Notes: generated from the letters alone by a model not told the origin. A DNA stretch of 64,000 nucleotides from Thermococcus sp. SY098 (GCF_035621495.1 NZ_CP141821.1:1-64000); one strand, 5' to 3'; shown: positions 46,526 through 55,671, counted from the first letter of the stretch. Numbers and translations are program-made.

Positions 46526-47116
46526 ATGGAGAAGATAGCATTCATAGACGTTGAAGGGACTTTGGCTGACTTTGAGTTCTGGAATGAGATAGCGAATTAC
46601 GTAGAGAATGGAGACGAGATTAGGGCTTTACTTTATCTTGGACTTGCGGGAAAAATTAATTGGCTTCAGGGGTTCTTGATGAGAATTGATCTAATTAGAG
46701 GGCTCAAGATTTCTACAGTCAAAAAAGTCTCTAAGAAGTTTAAACTTAAAAATAGGGTAATAAAAACAATTTCTTACCTCAAACAAGATGGGTTTAAGGT
46801 TATTCTTATAAGTGGAATGTTTAAGGAGGTTATTGGAAAAGAACTCTCAAAATCAAAAGCAGATATAATTTCAAACAGTTTAATAGTCAAAAATGGTATC
46901 GTCGTTGGAGCAAATTTAAATTTTATTGACAAAGGAAGCGTTGTTAAAAGATATCGGCGTCAAAACGTATTTGTGTTGGCTGTTGGTGACGGAGCAAATG
47001 ATTTGCCGATGTTTAGATGGGCTGACATTAAAATATGCATTGGGGATAATCCAGTTCTTAGAAGAGAATCTGATTTTTGCATTAATGATTTCACTGAGAT
47101 TATTAATGTGATTTAA
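46526..47116 (+). CDS. HAD-family hydrolase, phosphoserine-phosphatase-like
   Basis: A protein of about 196 residues with a SerB-like HAD fold: motif I FIDVEGTLADFEFW, motif II VILISGMFKEV, and motif III/IV VLAVGDGANDLPMFRWAD. In motif I the second acidic residue (position 10) is Glu instead of the usual Asp of DxDGT, which is atypical because that residue acts as general acid/base. Substrate unknown; serine phosphate or another small phosphomonoester is possible. It is monocistronic, lying between the aro and his regions. Confidence 0.8.
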   Translation: MEKIAFIDVEGTLADFEFWNEIANYVENGDEIRALLYLGLAGKINWLQGFLMRIDLIRGLKISTVKKVSKKFKLKNRVIKTISYLKQDGFKVILISGMFKEVIGKELSKSKADIISNSLIVKNGIVVGANLNFIDKGSVVKRYRRQNVFVLAVGDGANDLPMFRWADIKICIGDNPVLRRESDFCINDFTEIINVI

Positions 47117-47160
47117 ATTGTCTTTTTACTATTGTGATTGTTAATGCAGAGCTAAAAAGT

Positions 47161-47877
47161 TCATAAAAGAGACTGCAAAAATTCATTCACGTCCTTGATA
47201 TCTCTACCCACCATAAGGAAGTTGAAATCTTTTCCGTAAGCTTTTTTGTAATTCTTCACAAGCAGTTCGTCGTTTATTGTATCCCCAATGTAAACTCCTT
47301 CTTCGCCTTTTGTGAGATGCCAGAGGGCTTTTGGATCAGGCTTGACATAGAGTTCTCTTGTCACAGCATTTTTGAAGTGAAACCCAACTATTTTCTCCGC
47401 CAACTCAAGCTCTAAGGCACTCCTCCCTGTTATAACCCCAAGCTTAAATCTTTCGTTGGCTTTTTCTAAGAGCCCTTTTTTCACTATTGGCTTTTCCTTC
47501 TTCCAAAGCCCCTCAAAGTCGAAAGCTCTCTCTTTGTAGTGTTCACCAAGGTAGAATGTGTTGAAAATTCTCTCAATGGTTTTAGGATCTATTACTACTC
47601 CAAACTGCTTTCTAACCCAACTTATTCCTTCTCCGGCTGGAAAGTTTTGCACAAAGCTCCTTAGGTCTCCAGTCAAGACTCCGATTATCAAAGCTTCACT
47701 AACTTTGAAGTCATCTCCAAATGCTCCTTTCCTTCGTAGAGCCCTTATCAAATCTAATTCGACTTCAATGCTTTTGCCGAGCTTTTTTAGGAAGTACTCA
47801 ACTGTCAGCTTTGTTGCCAGGTCGTAGCTCTCGCTCACGTCAATTAAAACGCCGTCAACGTCAAATATCAACCACAC
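47161..47877 (-). CDS. HAD-family phosphatase, candidate histidinol-phosphatase
   Basis: A 238-residue HAD subfamily IA hydrolase (TIGR01548-like): motif I WLIFDVDGVLIDVSESYD, motif II GVITGRSALE, and motif III/IV VKPDPKALWHL with VYIGDTINDELLVKN. The his operon in this window encodes every step except histidinol-phosphate phosphatase, and HAD (DDDD-type) histidinol phosphatases are known, so this gene at the operon's 3' end is a good candidate. That is inference. GTG 47877 follows GGGGGTT, 14 bases after the vapC stop. Confidence 0.82.
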   Translation of the reverse strand: MWLIFDVDGVLIDVSESYDLATKLTVEYFLKKLGKSIEVELDLIRALRRKGAFGDDFKVSEALIIGVLTGDLRSFVQNFPAGEGISWVRKQFGVVIDPKTIERIFNTFYLGEHYKERAFDFEGLWKKEKPIVKKGLLEKANERFKLGVITGRSALELELAEKIVGFHFKNAVTRELYVKPDPKALWHLTKGEEGVYIGDTINDELLVKNYKKAYGKDFNFLMVGRDIKDVNEFLQSLL

Positions 47878-47891
47878 TTATTTAACCCCCG

Positions 47892-48293
47892 TTAAAGCCA
47901 AATTCTTTTTATTGGAATCTTATCAAAGTCTTCATCTTCTGTCACTATTGCTTGAATCCCGTTGTTCTCTATTACAGCCAGATGAATGGCATCGGAAGGT
48001 TTCAGATTGTATCTCAAAATGTTCTCCTTTGCTTTAAGGTACTCCATGAGTCCAATTGGAAGAACCTCAACGTAGGGAATTATAATCTCATTAAGCATGT
48101 CGATTGTTTCAGAATAAGACACTTTGTATTTCTTCTTTGAGATATGTATAACCTCATCAAGAACGAGAACGTCTGTGTAGAGCTTGTTGCCAGTTATAAG
48201 TTGCTTGTAAAGGGCGTCAATTTTTTCTGCAAGACTATCTGGCACATCAACGTTGAGATAGATGATGAAGCTGGCATCAAGAAATATCCTCAT
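47892..48293 (-). CDS. PIN-domain toxin (VapC family)
   Basis: A PIN-domain ribonuclease of about 133 residues. The acidic active-site residues are visible in MRIFLDASFIIYL, VLVLDEVIHI, LKPSDAIHLAVI and VTEDEDFDKI. VapC toxins cleave specific RNAs, often tRNA or rRNA, and are held inactive by the cognate antitoxin. I chose ATG 48293, spaced nine bases from GGAGG; ATG 48302 abuts that site. It overlaps the antitoxin gene by 17 bases. Confidence 0.88.
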   Translation of the reverse strand: MRIFLDASFIIYLNVDVPDSLAEKIDALYKQLITGNKLYTDVLVLDEVIHISKKKYKVSYSETIDMLNEIIIPYVEVLPIGLMEYLKAKENILRYNLKPSDAIHLAVIENNGIQAIVTEDEDFDKIPIKRIWL

Positions 48294-48546
48294 CAAACTC
48301 ATCCTCCAAGTCCATGTTCCTCAGGTCGCCAAGCTTGGCTTGGATTCCAACTCCTTTCATCATCTTCCTTCTTTCTTTGAGCTTTTCCATTAGTGTTTTA
48401 ACATCAGCTGGGGCTTTGATTACTAACCCTTTATCAGTTGGTTCAATTATTACTTCACCACCCTCTTTAATTCCGTAGGCTTCCCTGAATACCTTTGGGA
48501 TAACTATCTGTCCCTTGGGTCCAACTTTGAGTCTGATACTAACCAT
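48277..48546 (-). CDS. AbrB/SpoVT-type antitoxin (VapB family)
   Basis: An antitoxin of about 89 residues. The N-terminal swapped-hairpin DNA-binding domain (VSIRLKVGPKGQIVIPKVFR, then EGGEVIIEPTDKGLVIK) is followed by a charged C-terminal tail that would wrap around the PIN toxin. It should autoregulate the pair. Start ATG 48546 follows GGTGATACTG. A TATA-like TTTTAAATAG at about 48578-48588, overlapping the end of hisC, could give vapBC its own promoter. Confidence 0.87.
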   Translation of the reverse strand: MVSIRLKVGPKGQIVIPKVFREAYGIKEGGEVIIEPTDKGLVIKAPADVKTLMEKLKERRKMMKGVGIQAKLGDLRNMDLEDEFDEDIS

Positions 48547-48580
48547 CAGTATCACCATGTTATACTTATGGTTTTACTAT

Positions 48581-49591
48581 TTAAAACCTTTCGATAAACT
48601 CCTTTAATGCTTTAATAAACTCGTCGTTTTCCTCTCTCTTGCCGATGGTAACTCTTATGTGTCCTTTCAATCGTCCACCGAGCTTTCTCACCACGATGCC
48701 TTTCTCAAGAAGGAATTCATAGGCATCTAAGCTCATGAGTAAAAAGTTTGCCTCGCTTGGGTAAGCGTAACCTTTGAATTCTTTATAGATGCGCTCACGC
48801 TCCTTAATTATGTAATTAACTCTTTCCATAACTACATCATAGTGATTCAGCATGACTTTTGCCGTGATCATTGTTAAGGAGTTGAGGCTGAATGGAGATT
48901 TAATTCTGTAGAAAGCATTGATAATCTCTTTATCTGCCAAGAGGTAACCTACCCTTGCTCCGGCCAAACTGAAAGCCTTTGAAAATGTTCTCAAAATTAT
49001 GAGGTTTTCGTATTCATCAAGCAGATCAATACAGCTCTTTCCTGAAAATTCTGCATAGGCTTCATCCAGAACAACCGTAACACCGGTATCGAGGACTTTG
49101 AGTATCTCCTCCCTTGGCTGGGTATTACCTGTTGGATTATTTGGAGAGGTTATGAAAACAATGCTTGCTCTTTTAGCTTTCTCTGCGATCATATCGCCGT
49201 TTATGGTAAAGCTTTCGTCCAGAGGTACTTCTACGACGGGAATTTCATTCAGCCTTGCATAGAAATAGTACATACCAAAAGTCGGAGGTGTTGTAACTAT
49301 GTAGTCCCCTTTAAAAAGTCTGGTCAAATAGCTCAGAAGTTCATCTCCTCCGTTTCCTACGGCAACATTCTCTGGACTGAGCCCATAAAACTCCGCTATA
49401 GCCTCCCTCAGAGGCATGGCTGTTATGTGGGGGTAGCGATTGAAGGGGGTTTTCCTGAGCTCTTCAAAAATCTCTTCTTTTATTTCTGGCGGCAAGTCAA
49501 AGGGATTCTCGTTCTTGTCGAGCCAAATTTTGTAGTTACCCTCCAAAACCCTGTAAGGCTCAAAACTTTTAATTAATTCTCGAATCTTCAC
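48581..49591 (-). CDS. hisC: Histidinol-phosphate aminotransferase
   Basis: PLP enzyme converting imidazole-acetol phosphate to histidinol phosphate. The 336-residue protein shows the family start [14 protein letters not shown], the cofactor pocket [14 protein letters not shown] and [12 protein letters not shown], the Schiff-base Lys in [17 protein letters not shown], and [10 protein letters not shown] near the C-terminus. GTG 49591 overlaps the hisIE stop by four bases. Confidence 0.95.
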   Translation of the reverse strand: MKIRELIKSFEPYRVLEGNYKIWLDKNENPFDLPPEIKEEIFEELRKTPFNRYPHITAMPLREAIAEFYGLSPENVAVGNGGDELLSYLTRLFKGDYIVTTPPTFGMYYFYARLNEIPVVEVPLDESFTINGDMIAEKAKRASIVFITSPNNPTGNTQPREEILKVLDTGVTVVLDEAYAEFSGKSCIDLLDEYENLIILRTFSKAFSLAGARVGYLLADKEIINAFYRIKSPFSLNSLTMITAKVMLNHYDVVMERVNYIIKERERIYKEFKGYAYPSEANFLLMSLDAYEFLLEKGIVVRKLGGRLKGHIRVTIGKREENDEFIKALKEFIERF

Positions 49592-50214
49592 TTTCTCCGC
49601 CTCCTCAATTCCTCCATAACTTCCCCTAAGCTTATTTCATTGTAGGCAAGCAAAACCAGCAAATGATAAAGCAAATCGGCAGTCTCGTAGATTATTCTCT
49701 CCCTTCTTTCAGCGACTAAAACCTCAATTGACTCCTCTCCAAACTTCTTGTAGATCTTTTCCTTCCCCTCTTTGAACAGCCTTGACGTGTAAGAATCTTC
49801 TTTTGGATTCTCTTTCCGCTGCTTTATCAGCTCTTCAAGCTCCCTCAAAATTGTCAGCGAGTAATCTATTCCACCAACGGCTTTTTCAGGCTCTCCTAAC
49901 TTTCTGTAAAAGCATGAATAATTGCCAGTGTGGCATGCAACACCAACTTGCTCAACAATTAAAAGCAAAGCGTCATTGTCGCAGTCTATCCTAATCTCCT
50001 TTACTTTTTGAACGTTTCCGCTCACTTCCCCTTTCATCCTAATTCTCTTTTGACTCCTTGAATAGTAGTGGGCATAACCCGTTTCAAGCGTCTTCATTAA
50101 AGCTTCTTTGTTCATGTAGGCTAATGTTAGGACTTCTCCTTTTGTATCCTGGACAACTACCGGAACAATTCCATTGTTCTTCTCCCAGTTGACTTTTTCA
50201 ATGAGCTCCTTCAT
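49588..50214 (-). CDS. hisIE: Bifunctional phosphoribosyl-AMP cyclohydrolase / phosphoribosyl-ATP pyrophosphatase
   Basis: Fusion of HisI and HisE, catalysing steps 2 and 3 of histidine synthesis. The HisI part (about 1-110) has [30 protein letters not shown], the metal ligands in [10 protein letters not shown] and [11 protein letters not shown]. The HisE part (about 115-208) has [21 protein letters not shown] and [14 protein letters not shown] placed the start at ATG 50214, spaced from GGAGTGA; ATG 50220 and GTG 50223 lie in or near that site. Confidence 0.94.
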   Translation of the reverse strand: MKELIEKVNWEKNNGIVPVVVQDTKGEVLTLAYMNKEALMKTLETGYAHYYSRSQKRIRMKGEVSGNVQKVKEIRIDCDNDALLLIVEQVGVACHTGNYSCFYRKLGEPEKAVGGIDYSLTILRELEELIKQRKENPKEDSYTSRLFKEGKEKIYKKFGEESIEVLVAERRERIIYETADLLYHLLVLLAYNEISLGEVMEELRRRRK

Positions 50215-50219
50215 TTTCA

Positions 50220-50975
50220 TCACTCCAGTCTTATAGGAATGCCCTTCTTAGCAAGATAGTCTTTCAGCTCTCTAACCGTGTACTTTCCATAGTGGAATAT
50301 CGAAGCTGCCAAAGCTGCCTCAGCACCTATTTTAAATGCTTCATAAAAGTGCTCCGGACTTCCAGCACCACCGGAGGCTATAACTGGAATATCCACGGCT
50401 TCAACGATCGATTTAGTCAGCGGAATATCAAAGCCTTGCTGAGTTCCATCTGTGTCCATTGATGTCAGGAGTATTTCTCCAGCACCTAAGCACTCAACTT
50501 CCTTTGCCCACTCTATAGCATCAAGTCCTCTTGCTTTTCTTCCCCCGTGAGTGTATACCTCCCAAAACTTGCCATTCCACTTTGCATCAATCGCTATGAC
50601 CAAATTCGCACTCCCAACAACTTTTGCCGCTTCGCTTACGAGCTTGGGATTGTCAACTGCCGCTGTATTTAGGAAAACCTTATCAGCACCGCTTTTGATG
50701 ATCTCCCTTATCTCTTCGACGCTTCTAATTCCTCCACCAACTGTAAATGGGACATAGATCTCTTCAGCTATTCTCTTAACTAAATCGAGGAGGATTTTTC
50801 TTTTTTCGTAAGAGGCAGTGATATCTAAGAAAACTATCTCGTCTATTCCTTCTTCCTCATAGCGCTTCGCTAATTCTATTGGATCCCCAGCATCTCTGAT
50901 GTTTTGAAACTTTATTCCCTTGACCACTCTACCCTCCTTTATATCTAAAGCCGCGATGATTCTTTTGGCAAGCAT
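50220..50975 (-). CDS. hisF: Imidazole glycerol phosphate synthase subunit HisF
   Basis: Cyclase (beta-alpha)8 barrel that with HisH yields IGP and AICAR. The protein of about 251 residues starts [20 protein letters not shown] with one catalytic Asp; the second is in [15 protein letters not shown]. Phosphate-binding loops are VGGGIRS and [10 protein letters not shown]. The start ATG 50975 is family-typical and follows GGGTGATT; it falls two bases after the hisA stop. Confidence 0.96.
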   Translation of the reverse strand: MLAKRIIAALDIKEGRVVKGIKFQNIRDAGDPIELAKRYEEEGIDEIVFLDITASYEKRKILLDLVKRIAEEIYVPFTVGGGIRSVEEIREIIKSGADKVFLNTAAVDNPKLVSEAAKVVGSANLVIAIDAKWNGKFWEVYTHGGRKARGLDAIEWAKEVECLGAGEILLTSMDTDGTQQGFDIPLTKSIVEAVDIPVIASGGAGSPEHFYEAFKIGAEAALAASIFHYGKYTVRELKDYLAKKGIPIRLE

Positions 50976-50976
50976 C

Positions 50977-51666
50977 TCAATCACCCAAGACATTTAACAG
51001 CTCTTCTAAAGTGACCTTACCCTCATAGAGCGCTTTTCCCACTATAGCTCCAGAGAATCCAATCTCTCTAAGCTTTATCACATCACTTACGCTTGAAACT
51101 CCTCCAGCATAAATGAATTCCTCATTGTTCCAAAAGCGCTCTATGCTTCCTATCCCAGTTAAAGTACCATCTCTTTCGATTGCCGTGTAAATAAACCTTT
51201 TAACGTAGTTTCTAAGCATTTCGTAGGCTCCCTCAACACGTATTGAGCTCTCCTCAAGCCAGCCCTTCACTGCTATCTTTCCGCCCCTGGCATCTAAGCT
51301 AACAGTAATTCCTTCAAAATCTTGTGTTACCCTTTCTAAAAACTTCAAGTCAAAGGCTTTCGTGCCAATTATGATGTTTTCGACGCCGATTTCATAAGCC
51401 CTTGCTATGCTCTCATAGTCTCTGAAGCCACCTCCAAGCTGAATCCTCAGTCCTGTTTCCTCTATTATTCGCTCAACAACATCAAGATTTTGAGGCTTTC
51501 CGCTAAAAGCCCCATCCAAGTCCACTATGTGGATTTTGTCAAAGTATTCGGCGAAGCCCTTAGCTATTTCCACTGGATCACCGTAAACTTTCACTTTATC
51601 CTTTCTTCCCTTGTAGAGGCGAACGGCTTTTCCGTTCATTAAATCTATAGCGGGATAAATCTTCAT
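50977..51666 (-). CDS. hisA: ProFAR isomerase (HisA)
   Basis: (Beta-alpha)8 barrel isomerase of step 4, 229 residues. It begins MKIYPAIDLMNGKAVRLYKG with the catalytic Asp; others are IHIVDLDGAFSGKPQN, LGGGFRDYES, TAIERDGTLTGIG and YAGGVSSVSD. GGAGGTTG precedes ATG 51666, one base after hisH ends. Confidence 0.95.
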   Translation of the reverse strand: MKIYPAIDLMNGKAVRLYKGRKDKVKVYGDPVEIAKGFAEYFDKIHIVDLDGAFSGKPQNLDVVERIIEETGLRIQLGGGFRDYESIARAYEIGVENIIIGTKAFDLKFLERVTQDFEGITVSLDARGGKIAVKGWLEESSIRVEGAYEMLRNYVKRFIYTAIERDGTLTGIGSIERFWNNEEFIYAGGVSSVSDVIKLREIGFSGAIVGKALYEGKVTLEELLNVLGD

Positions 51667-51667
51667 C

Positions 51668-52258
51668 TCACAACCTCCTGAAGTTCGCTAAGAGCTTTAA
51701 CCCAACTCTGCTCGATTTTTCTGGGTGGAACTGAACCGCGTAGACGTTGTCTCTGCATACTGCAGAGGTAAAAATCACTTCGTTGCCCTTCGACTGATAG
51801 TCTGTAACCCCTGCGACTATGCTCTTGTCTTGGGGATCTGCGTAGTAGGAGTGGACAAAGTAGAAATAAGCTCCATCCTTTATGCCTTCAAAGAGCTTGC
51901 ATTCTTTCTTCTGCCACACCTGATTCCATCCGATGTGCGGTGTCCTAACGCCTCTAAAGCGCACAACTTTGCCTTCAAACACGCCAAGTCCTTTACTCCC
52001 TGGACTCTCTTCACTCTCTTCAAAGAGCAGCTGAAGCCCAAGGCATATGCCAAGGAAGAGTTTTCCGTCGTTTATGGCATCTATGATAACTCCCCTCAAA
52101 GGTTCAAGCTTCTCCATCACAGCTCCAAAGTTTCCAACGCCAGGCAAAACTATTTTCTCGGCTTTCTCTATTTCATAAGGATCGCTCGTAATGACTCCAC
52201 CTAAAGCTTTTCTCACGTTGGCTAAGTTGCCGATCCCTAAATCAACTATTGCTATCAC
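51668..52258 (-). CDS. hisH: Imidazole glycerol phosphate synthase subunit HisH
   Basis: Class I glutamine amidotransferase supplying ammonia to HisF. The 196-residue protein has the triad in FLGICLGLQLLFEESEE (Cys) and VQFHPEKSSRVGLKLL (His, Glu), and the oxyanion LPGVGNFGA. GTG 52258 follows GGGGGTGTTGTA. It lies after the only large gap among the his biosynthetic genes. Confidence 0.95.
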   Translation of the reverse strand: MIAIVDLGIGNLANVRKALGGVITSDPYEIEKAEKIVLPGVGNFGAVMEKLEPLRGVIIDAINDGKLFLGICLGLQLLFEESEESPGSKGLGVFEGKVVRFRGVRTPHIGWNQVWQKKECKLFEGIKDGAYFYFVHSYYADPQDKSIVAGVTDYQSKGNEVIFTSAVCRDNVYAVQFHPEKSSRVGLKLLANFRRL

Positions 52259-52270
52259 TACAACACCCCC

Positions 52271-52438
52271 TCAGCCCTTTGCTTCGCATGTTGGGACAAA
52301 GTCCCAACACGTCGGGAAGCTTTGCTTCCCACGAAGCGCTGGCGGAAATTTTTCACCTGCCAAGGGCTTGTCCTCACAGTTGGTGTTCCAATATGCCTTT
52401 TGAGTGCATTTTAGGGTGCTCTCTACGGAATTTCCCAT
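52271..52438 (-). CDS. Possible 55-aa ORF filling the hisB-hisH gap
   Basis: ATG 52438 directly follows the hisB stop, with GGGGGTG five bases upstream inside hisB, and the frame stays open for 55 codons to TGA 52271, twelve bases before hisH. The product begins MGNSVESTLKCTQ, ends FVPTCEAKG, and contains four Cys and two Trp but no recognised domain. Much of its DNA is the palindromic element described separately, so the ORF may be a by-product of an inserted repeat. Real translation is uncertain. Confidence 0.3.
   Translation of the reverse strand: MGNSVESTLKCTQKAYWNTNCEDKPLAGEKFPPALRGKQSFPTCWDFVPTCEAKG
52273..52368. repeat. Nested palindromic element in the his operon
   Basis: Perfect inverted repeats nest here. 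The outer arms are AGCCCTT (52273-52279) and AAGGGCT (52362-52368). Inside these, GCTTCG (52281-52286) pairs with CGAAGC (52332-52337) and encloses two hairpins: GTTGGGAC-AAA-GTCCCAAC (52290-52308) and GGGAAGC-TTT-GCTTCCC (52314-52330). A three-way junction would result in RNA or cruciform DNA. TTTGCTTC also occurs twice as a direct repeat (52278 and 52321). GC-rich within AT-rich surroundings, it looks like a small mobile palindromic element or a processing structure. Confidence 0.65.
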
Positions 52439-52969
52439 TCACAGCACCCCCTTAGTGCTCTCCAACCGCTCACCCTCACTCAAAGCTTGTCTCAAAGCAA
52501 TACCGAGTCCCTTAAATGTAGCCTCGACTATGTGATGTGCATTAACTCCAGCCAATTGCTTCACGTGGATTGTGGCATTTAATGTCCTTGCCAAAGCCCA
52601 GAGAAATTCCCTAACTAACGTAACCTCGAACCCTTCCTCGCTCTCCTTTATATCGAGCTCAAGGTTAAGGTATGGTCTTGAGATGTCAACGGCGACAAGG
52701 ATTAACGCATCATCCATCGGCATTATTGCGCTCCCAAAGCGTGCTATTTTTTTGCCCTTGATCTTCTCCCTGAGCTCTTCGCCCATGGTAATGCCCAAAT
52801 CCTCCCACAGGTGGTGCCTTAAGTCATAGCTCGCTTTAATGTTAATTTTCTCACGCATGTAAAAGAATAAAGCGGTAAGGAGGTGGTCAAATATCCTGTC
52901 CCCTGTTTCTATGCTTCCCTCAACACCGACCTCAACAATTATATCGGTCTCTTTCGTTTTGCGCCTCAT
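52439..52969 (-). CDS. hisB: Imidazoleglycerol-phosphate dehydratase
   Basis: Manganese enzyme of step 6, monofunctional (no phosphatase domain). The 176-residue protein has [15 protein letters not shown], the metal motif [16 protein letters not shown] and the second [18 protein letters not shown]. It is somewhat shorter than most homologues (about 190). GGAGGTC precedes ATG 52969, overlapping hisD by four bases. Confidence 0.95.
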   Translation of the reverse strand: MRRKTKETDIIVEVGVEGSIETGDRIFDHLLTALFFYMREKINIKASYDLRHHLWEDLGITMGEELREKIKGKKIARFGSAIMPMDDALILVAVDISRPYLNLELDIKESEEGFEVTLVREFLWALARTLNATIHVKQLAGVNAHHIVEATFKGLGIALRQALSEGERLESTKGVL

Positions 52970-54099
52970 TTTCTGACCTCCATTGACTTCTTGTGCATCT
53001 CCATTCCCTCTATCTCTGCCAGCCGAATTCCGAGATAGCGCTCGCTTAGGAATTCTCCTTTGCTTACGTAGGCTAAGCTTATTCTCTTCATGAAGTCCAT
53101 GACTGTTAAAACCCCGCTGAACTTTGCAGCTCCCCCGGTTGGCAGAACGTGATTAACTCCAAGGAAATAATCAGCCGCCGGCACAGGTGTGTATTCGCCG
53201 AGATAAATCGCTCCGGCATTTTCAATTAAATCTACGAGCTTCAGCGGTTCCTTCGTGATTATCTCCAAGTGTTCTGGAGCTATCTCGTTAGCTTTTTCGG
53301 CACATTCCTCCAAGCTTTCACACACGACAACTTCAATTCCGTCCCTTCTGCAGTACTCCGCTAATTCCTTTGAAGTCGTTAAAAGCCAAGCTTTGCTGTC
53401 TTTTCCGTGCTCCAGCTGGGAAAGCAAATCGTATAAAACATACTCCTTATTCGCTGTCTCATCGGCTATAACGGCTATCTCTGATGGTCCAGCTAAGCTG
53501 TCAATTCCTACAACACCAAAGACCTGCCTCTTCGCTTCGTTCACGAACTTATTGCCTGGACCGAAGATTTTGTCTACTTTCTTCATTCCAATTCCGTAAG
53601 CCATTGCTCCAATCGCTTGAATCCCACCGAGCTTGTAGACCTCTTCGATGCCGAGAAGCTTTGCAACATACAGGATGTACGGATTGATTTTGCCGTTTTT
53701 AGGTGGTGTTGTAACCGCTATCTCTTTAACACCTGCTACTTTTGCTGGAACTCCCACCATCATGAGCGTCGAAGGCAGAGGTTTTCCTCCAGGGACGTAG
53801 ATACCGATTCTCCTTATCGGCTTGTAGATTATACCATAAAGTGAAGCGTTCTTTATGTAGAGCTTATCGCTCTCAAGTTGTTTTTCGTGGTAAAGGCGGA
53901 TTCTTTCTATGGTGCGCTTGATTATCTCTTTGTCCTTCTCTGGAATCTGCCTCTCTGCTTCTTCAAACTCCTTCTCACTAACAAGGAATTCCCCATCATA
54001 GCCGTCAAACTTCCTTGAGTATTCCTTTACAGCTTCAATACCCCTTTCCCTTATGTCTTTCAAAATTTGAGCCACATAGCTTTCTAACTCAAGATTCAT
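52966..54099 (-). CDS. hisD: Histidinol dehydrogenase
   Basis: Zinc- and NAD-dependent final two oxidations to histidine. The 377-residue protein shows [20 protein letters not shown]-type central segments, [44 protein letters not shown] with zinc ligands, and PEHLEI. C-terminal [16 protein letters not shown] is also typical. It is about 50 residues shorter than bacterial HisD. GGAGGTTATC precedes ATG 54099. Confidence 0.95.
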   Translation of the reverse strand: MNLELESYVAQILKDIRERGIEAVKEYSRKFDGYDGEFLVSEKEFEEAERQIPEKDKEIIKRTIERIRLYHEKQLESDKLYIKNASLYGIIYKPIRRIGIYVPGGKPLPSTLMMVGVPAKVAGVKEIAVTTPPKNGKINPYILYVAKLLGIEEVYKLGGIQAIGAMAYGIGMKKVDKIFGPGNKFVNEAKRQVFGVVGIDSLAGPSEIAVIADETANKEYVLYDLLSQLEHGKDSKAWLLTTSKELAEYCRRDGIEVVVCESLEECAEKANEIAPEHLEIITKEPLKLVDLIENAGAIYLGEYTPVPAADYFLGVNHVLPTGGAAKFSGVLTVMDFMKRISLAYVSKGEFLSERYLGIRLAEIEGMEMHKKSMEVRK

Positions 54100-54706
54100 C
54101 TTTGATAACCTCCTTAATTTTTAAAACAAGCTCGTTAATCTCCTTAAACTTCGTCTTCTGGGAGATTCTGTTCACCAAAAGCAAAGCCGAAACATCCATA
54201 ATCTTCTCCACCTCAACTAACCCATTGGCTCTCAATGTGTTTCCTGTCTCGACAATGTCAACGATGGCATCTGCAATGCCAATTTTTGGGGCAAGCTCAA
54301 TGCTTCCGTGAAGCTTTATCACCTCGACCTCAACCCCTCTTTTCTCAAAGAACTTCCTTGTAAGGTTTGGGTATTTGGTGGCTATTCTAAAACCATCCAT
54401 CTCTTCAACGCTGACTGCATTTTCCTTGGGCATCGCCAAGCTTAAGCGGCACTTTCCAAAAGGCAACTCAAGAGGAACGAGGACGTCACTTTCCCTTTCC
54501 TCAACAACATCGCTTCCAGCTATCCCAACATCAACACCATACTCGACGTAAACCGGGACATCAAAAGCCCTTGCAAGGAGAAGCTCATACCTGCCGTTTT
54601 TCACAATCAGTTCTCTGTTCTCTGGCGGTTTAAGTTCAATCCCGGCTTTTTGCAGAATTTCAAGGGAACCCTTGAATAGCCGTCCTTTTGGGAGAACAAA
54701 CCTCAT
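54089..54706 (-). CDS. hisG: ATP phosphoribosyltransferase catalytic subunit, short form
   Basis: First step of histidine synthesis. The 205-residue protein begins [18 protein letters not shown] and has [13 protein letters not shown] and the PRPP loop [19 protein letters not shown]. It lacks the C-terminal regulatory domain of long HisG proteins, so it is a HisGS enzyme that needs HisZ, encoded immediately upstream. It overlaps hisZ by four bases. Confidence 0.95.
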   Translation of the reverse strand: MRFVLPKGRLFKGSLEILQKAGIELKPPENRELIVKNGRYELLLARAFDVPVYVEYGVDVGIAGSDVVEERESDVLVPLELPFGKCRLSLAMPKENAVSVEEMDGFRIATKYPNLTRKFFEKRGVEVEVIKLHGSIELAPKIGIADAIVDIVETGNTLRANGLVEVEKIMDVSALLLVNRISQKTKFKEINELVLKIKEVIKDES

Positions 54707-55593
54707 TCTTCCACCTCCACCGGAATACCGAGTTTCACGAGTTCCCTCGCAAGTTTGTATGCTTCTTTCATCTCCCCTCTGATTCTCTTTCTGCTCTTCT
54801 CTATTTTCCCATCAAAGAGCTTTGAGAGGGCATTTAAGTCGAATGCAAATCCAAAAGCGCTGACTCCCTTGAAAGTGTATTCCCCTCCGCCTCCGAGCGG
54901 CTTTCCAACTCTTGGAGAGTAGACCTCAAAGATTATGTCGCTATAGTAAGGAAGGGGTCTTATTGTGCCGAAATCTATAAAGACTCTCTCATCGTCGACT
55001 GCCTCAATAATTTTGTTAAGCTTTTCATATTCACAGCTCTTTCCTCTGAAATTAAAGAGCTGCCAGAGCTCTTCTTTCTTCTCCTCATTTATAGGCAGTC
55101 TTTCGATGATTTCAAAGTTTCTTCGTGTTAATGCCCTGAAAATTTCTGCTTTGAATTCTTCAATTCCCTTAATTGCTTCCTCCCAAACCTTTAAGCTGCC
55201 GACATCGATGTAGAAGTCCTCGATACCGAGCGCTTCCAAGGAAGTTATAACAGTTAAAAGAACCTCGACCTGCATTTTAATGTCATCTCCTCCGATGAAC
55301 TCAACTCCAGCCTGCCAATCTCCTTTAATCCCACCGTTCAGCACTTCGCTGATGTAGTAGACCTTAAGTCTCCTTGGCTCTTTGAGGTTTGCAAGGATCT
55401 GGGATGTTAGGTCGGGCTTTATTACATAGAATTCATTGTTGTAGGCAAATTTTGTCCCTTTCCTAAGCTGCTCACTGAACTCCTCTATTGTCGGCAAGAA
55501 TATCTCCCTATAGCCCCAAAGCTCGAATGTTCGTCTTAAATACTTTGTAATATCCGCTAACCTCTCTGATTCGGAAAATAAATCCTTCTTCAA
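54703..55593 (-). CDS. hisZ: ATP phosphoribosyltransferase regulatory subunit HisZ
   Basis: A HisRS-like paralogue without tRNA charging function that activates and confers histidine feedback on short HisG. The 296-residue protein retains class II traits: motif 1 [32 protein letters not shown], motif 2-like [10 protein letters not shown], and C-terminal [17 protein letters not shown]. It is shorter than typical bacterial HisZ (about 390) and HisRS and has no anticodon domain. TTG 55593 is the start, set by GGAGG at 55601-55605. It heads the his operon. Confidence 0.9.
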   Translation of the reverse strand: MKKDLFSESERLADITKYLRRTFELWGYREIFLPTIEEFSEQLRKGTKFAYNNEFYVIKPDLTSQILANLKEPRRLKVYYISEVLNGGIKGDWQAGVEFIGGDDIKMQVEVLLTVITSLEALGIEDFYIDVGSLKVWEEAIKGIEEFKAEIFRALTRRNFEIIERLPINEEKKEELWQLFNFRGKSCEYEKLNKIIEAVDDERVFIDFGTIRPLPYYSDIIFEVYSPRVGKPLGGGGEYTFKGVSAFGFAFDLNALSKLFDGKIEKSRKRIRGEMKEAYKLARELVKLGIPVEVEE

Positions 55594-55616
55594 AATAATC
55601 CCTCCAAGAACTTTTC

Positions 55617-55654
55617 AATAAAAATATCCCCTGCTAAATAGTGTCCAACTAAGC
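55617..55654 (-). other. Imperfect stem plus U-tract between leader ORF and hisZ
   Basis: On the transcript, GCTTAGT (55654-55648) can pair with ATTTAGC (55639-55633) with one mismatch and one G-U around an eight-base loop, followed nine bases later by TTTTT (55624-55620). A weak stem followed by a U-tract upstream of the first structural gene could act as a transcription terminator or pause. The pairing is weak by eye, so the function is hypothetical. Confidence 0.3.
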
Positions 55655-55671
55655 TAAGTACTTCAGAACAG

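Noticed and set aside
51725-52204. A 159-codon open frame antisense to hisH
   Set aside because: HisH on the other strand has all catalytic motifs; the antisense frame shows no ribosome site or protein features.
52191-52455. Plus-strand frames of about 70 codons across the hisH-hisB gap
   Set aside because: No promoter or ribosome site; they arise from the palindromic element. The minus-strand 55-codon ORF is better supported.
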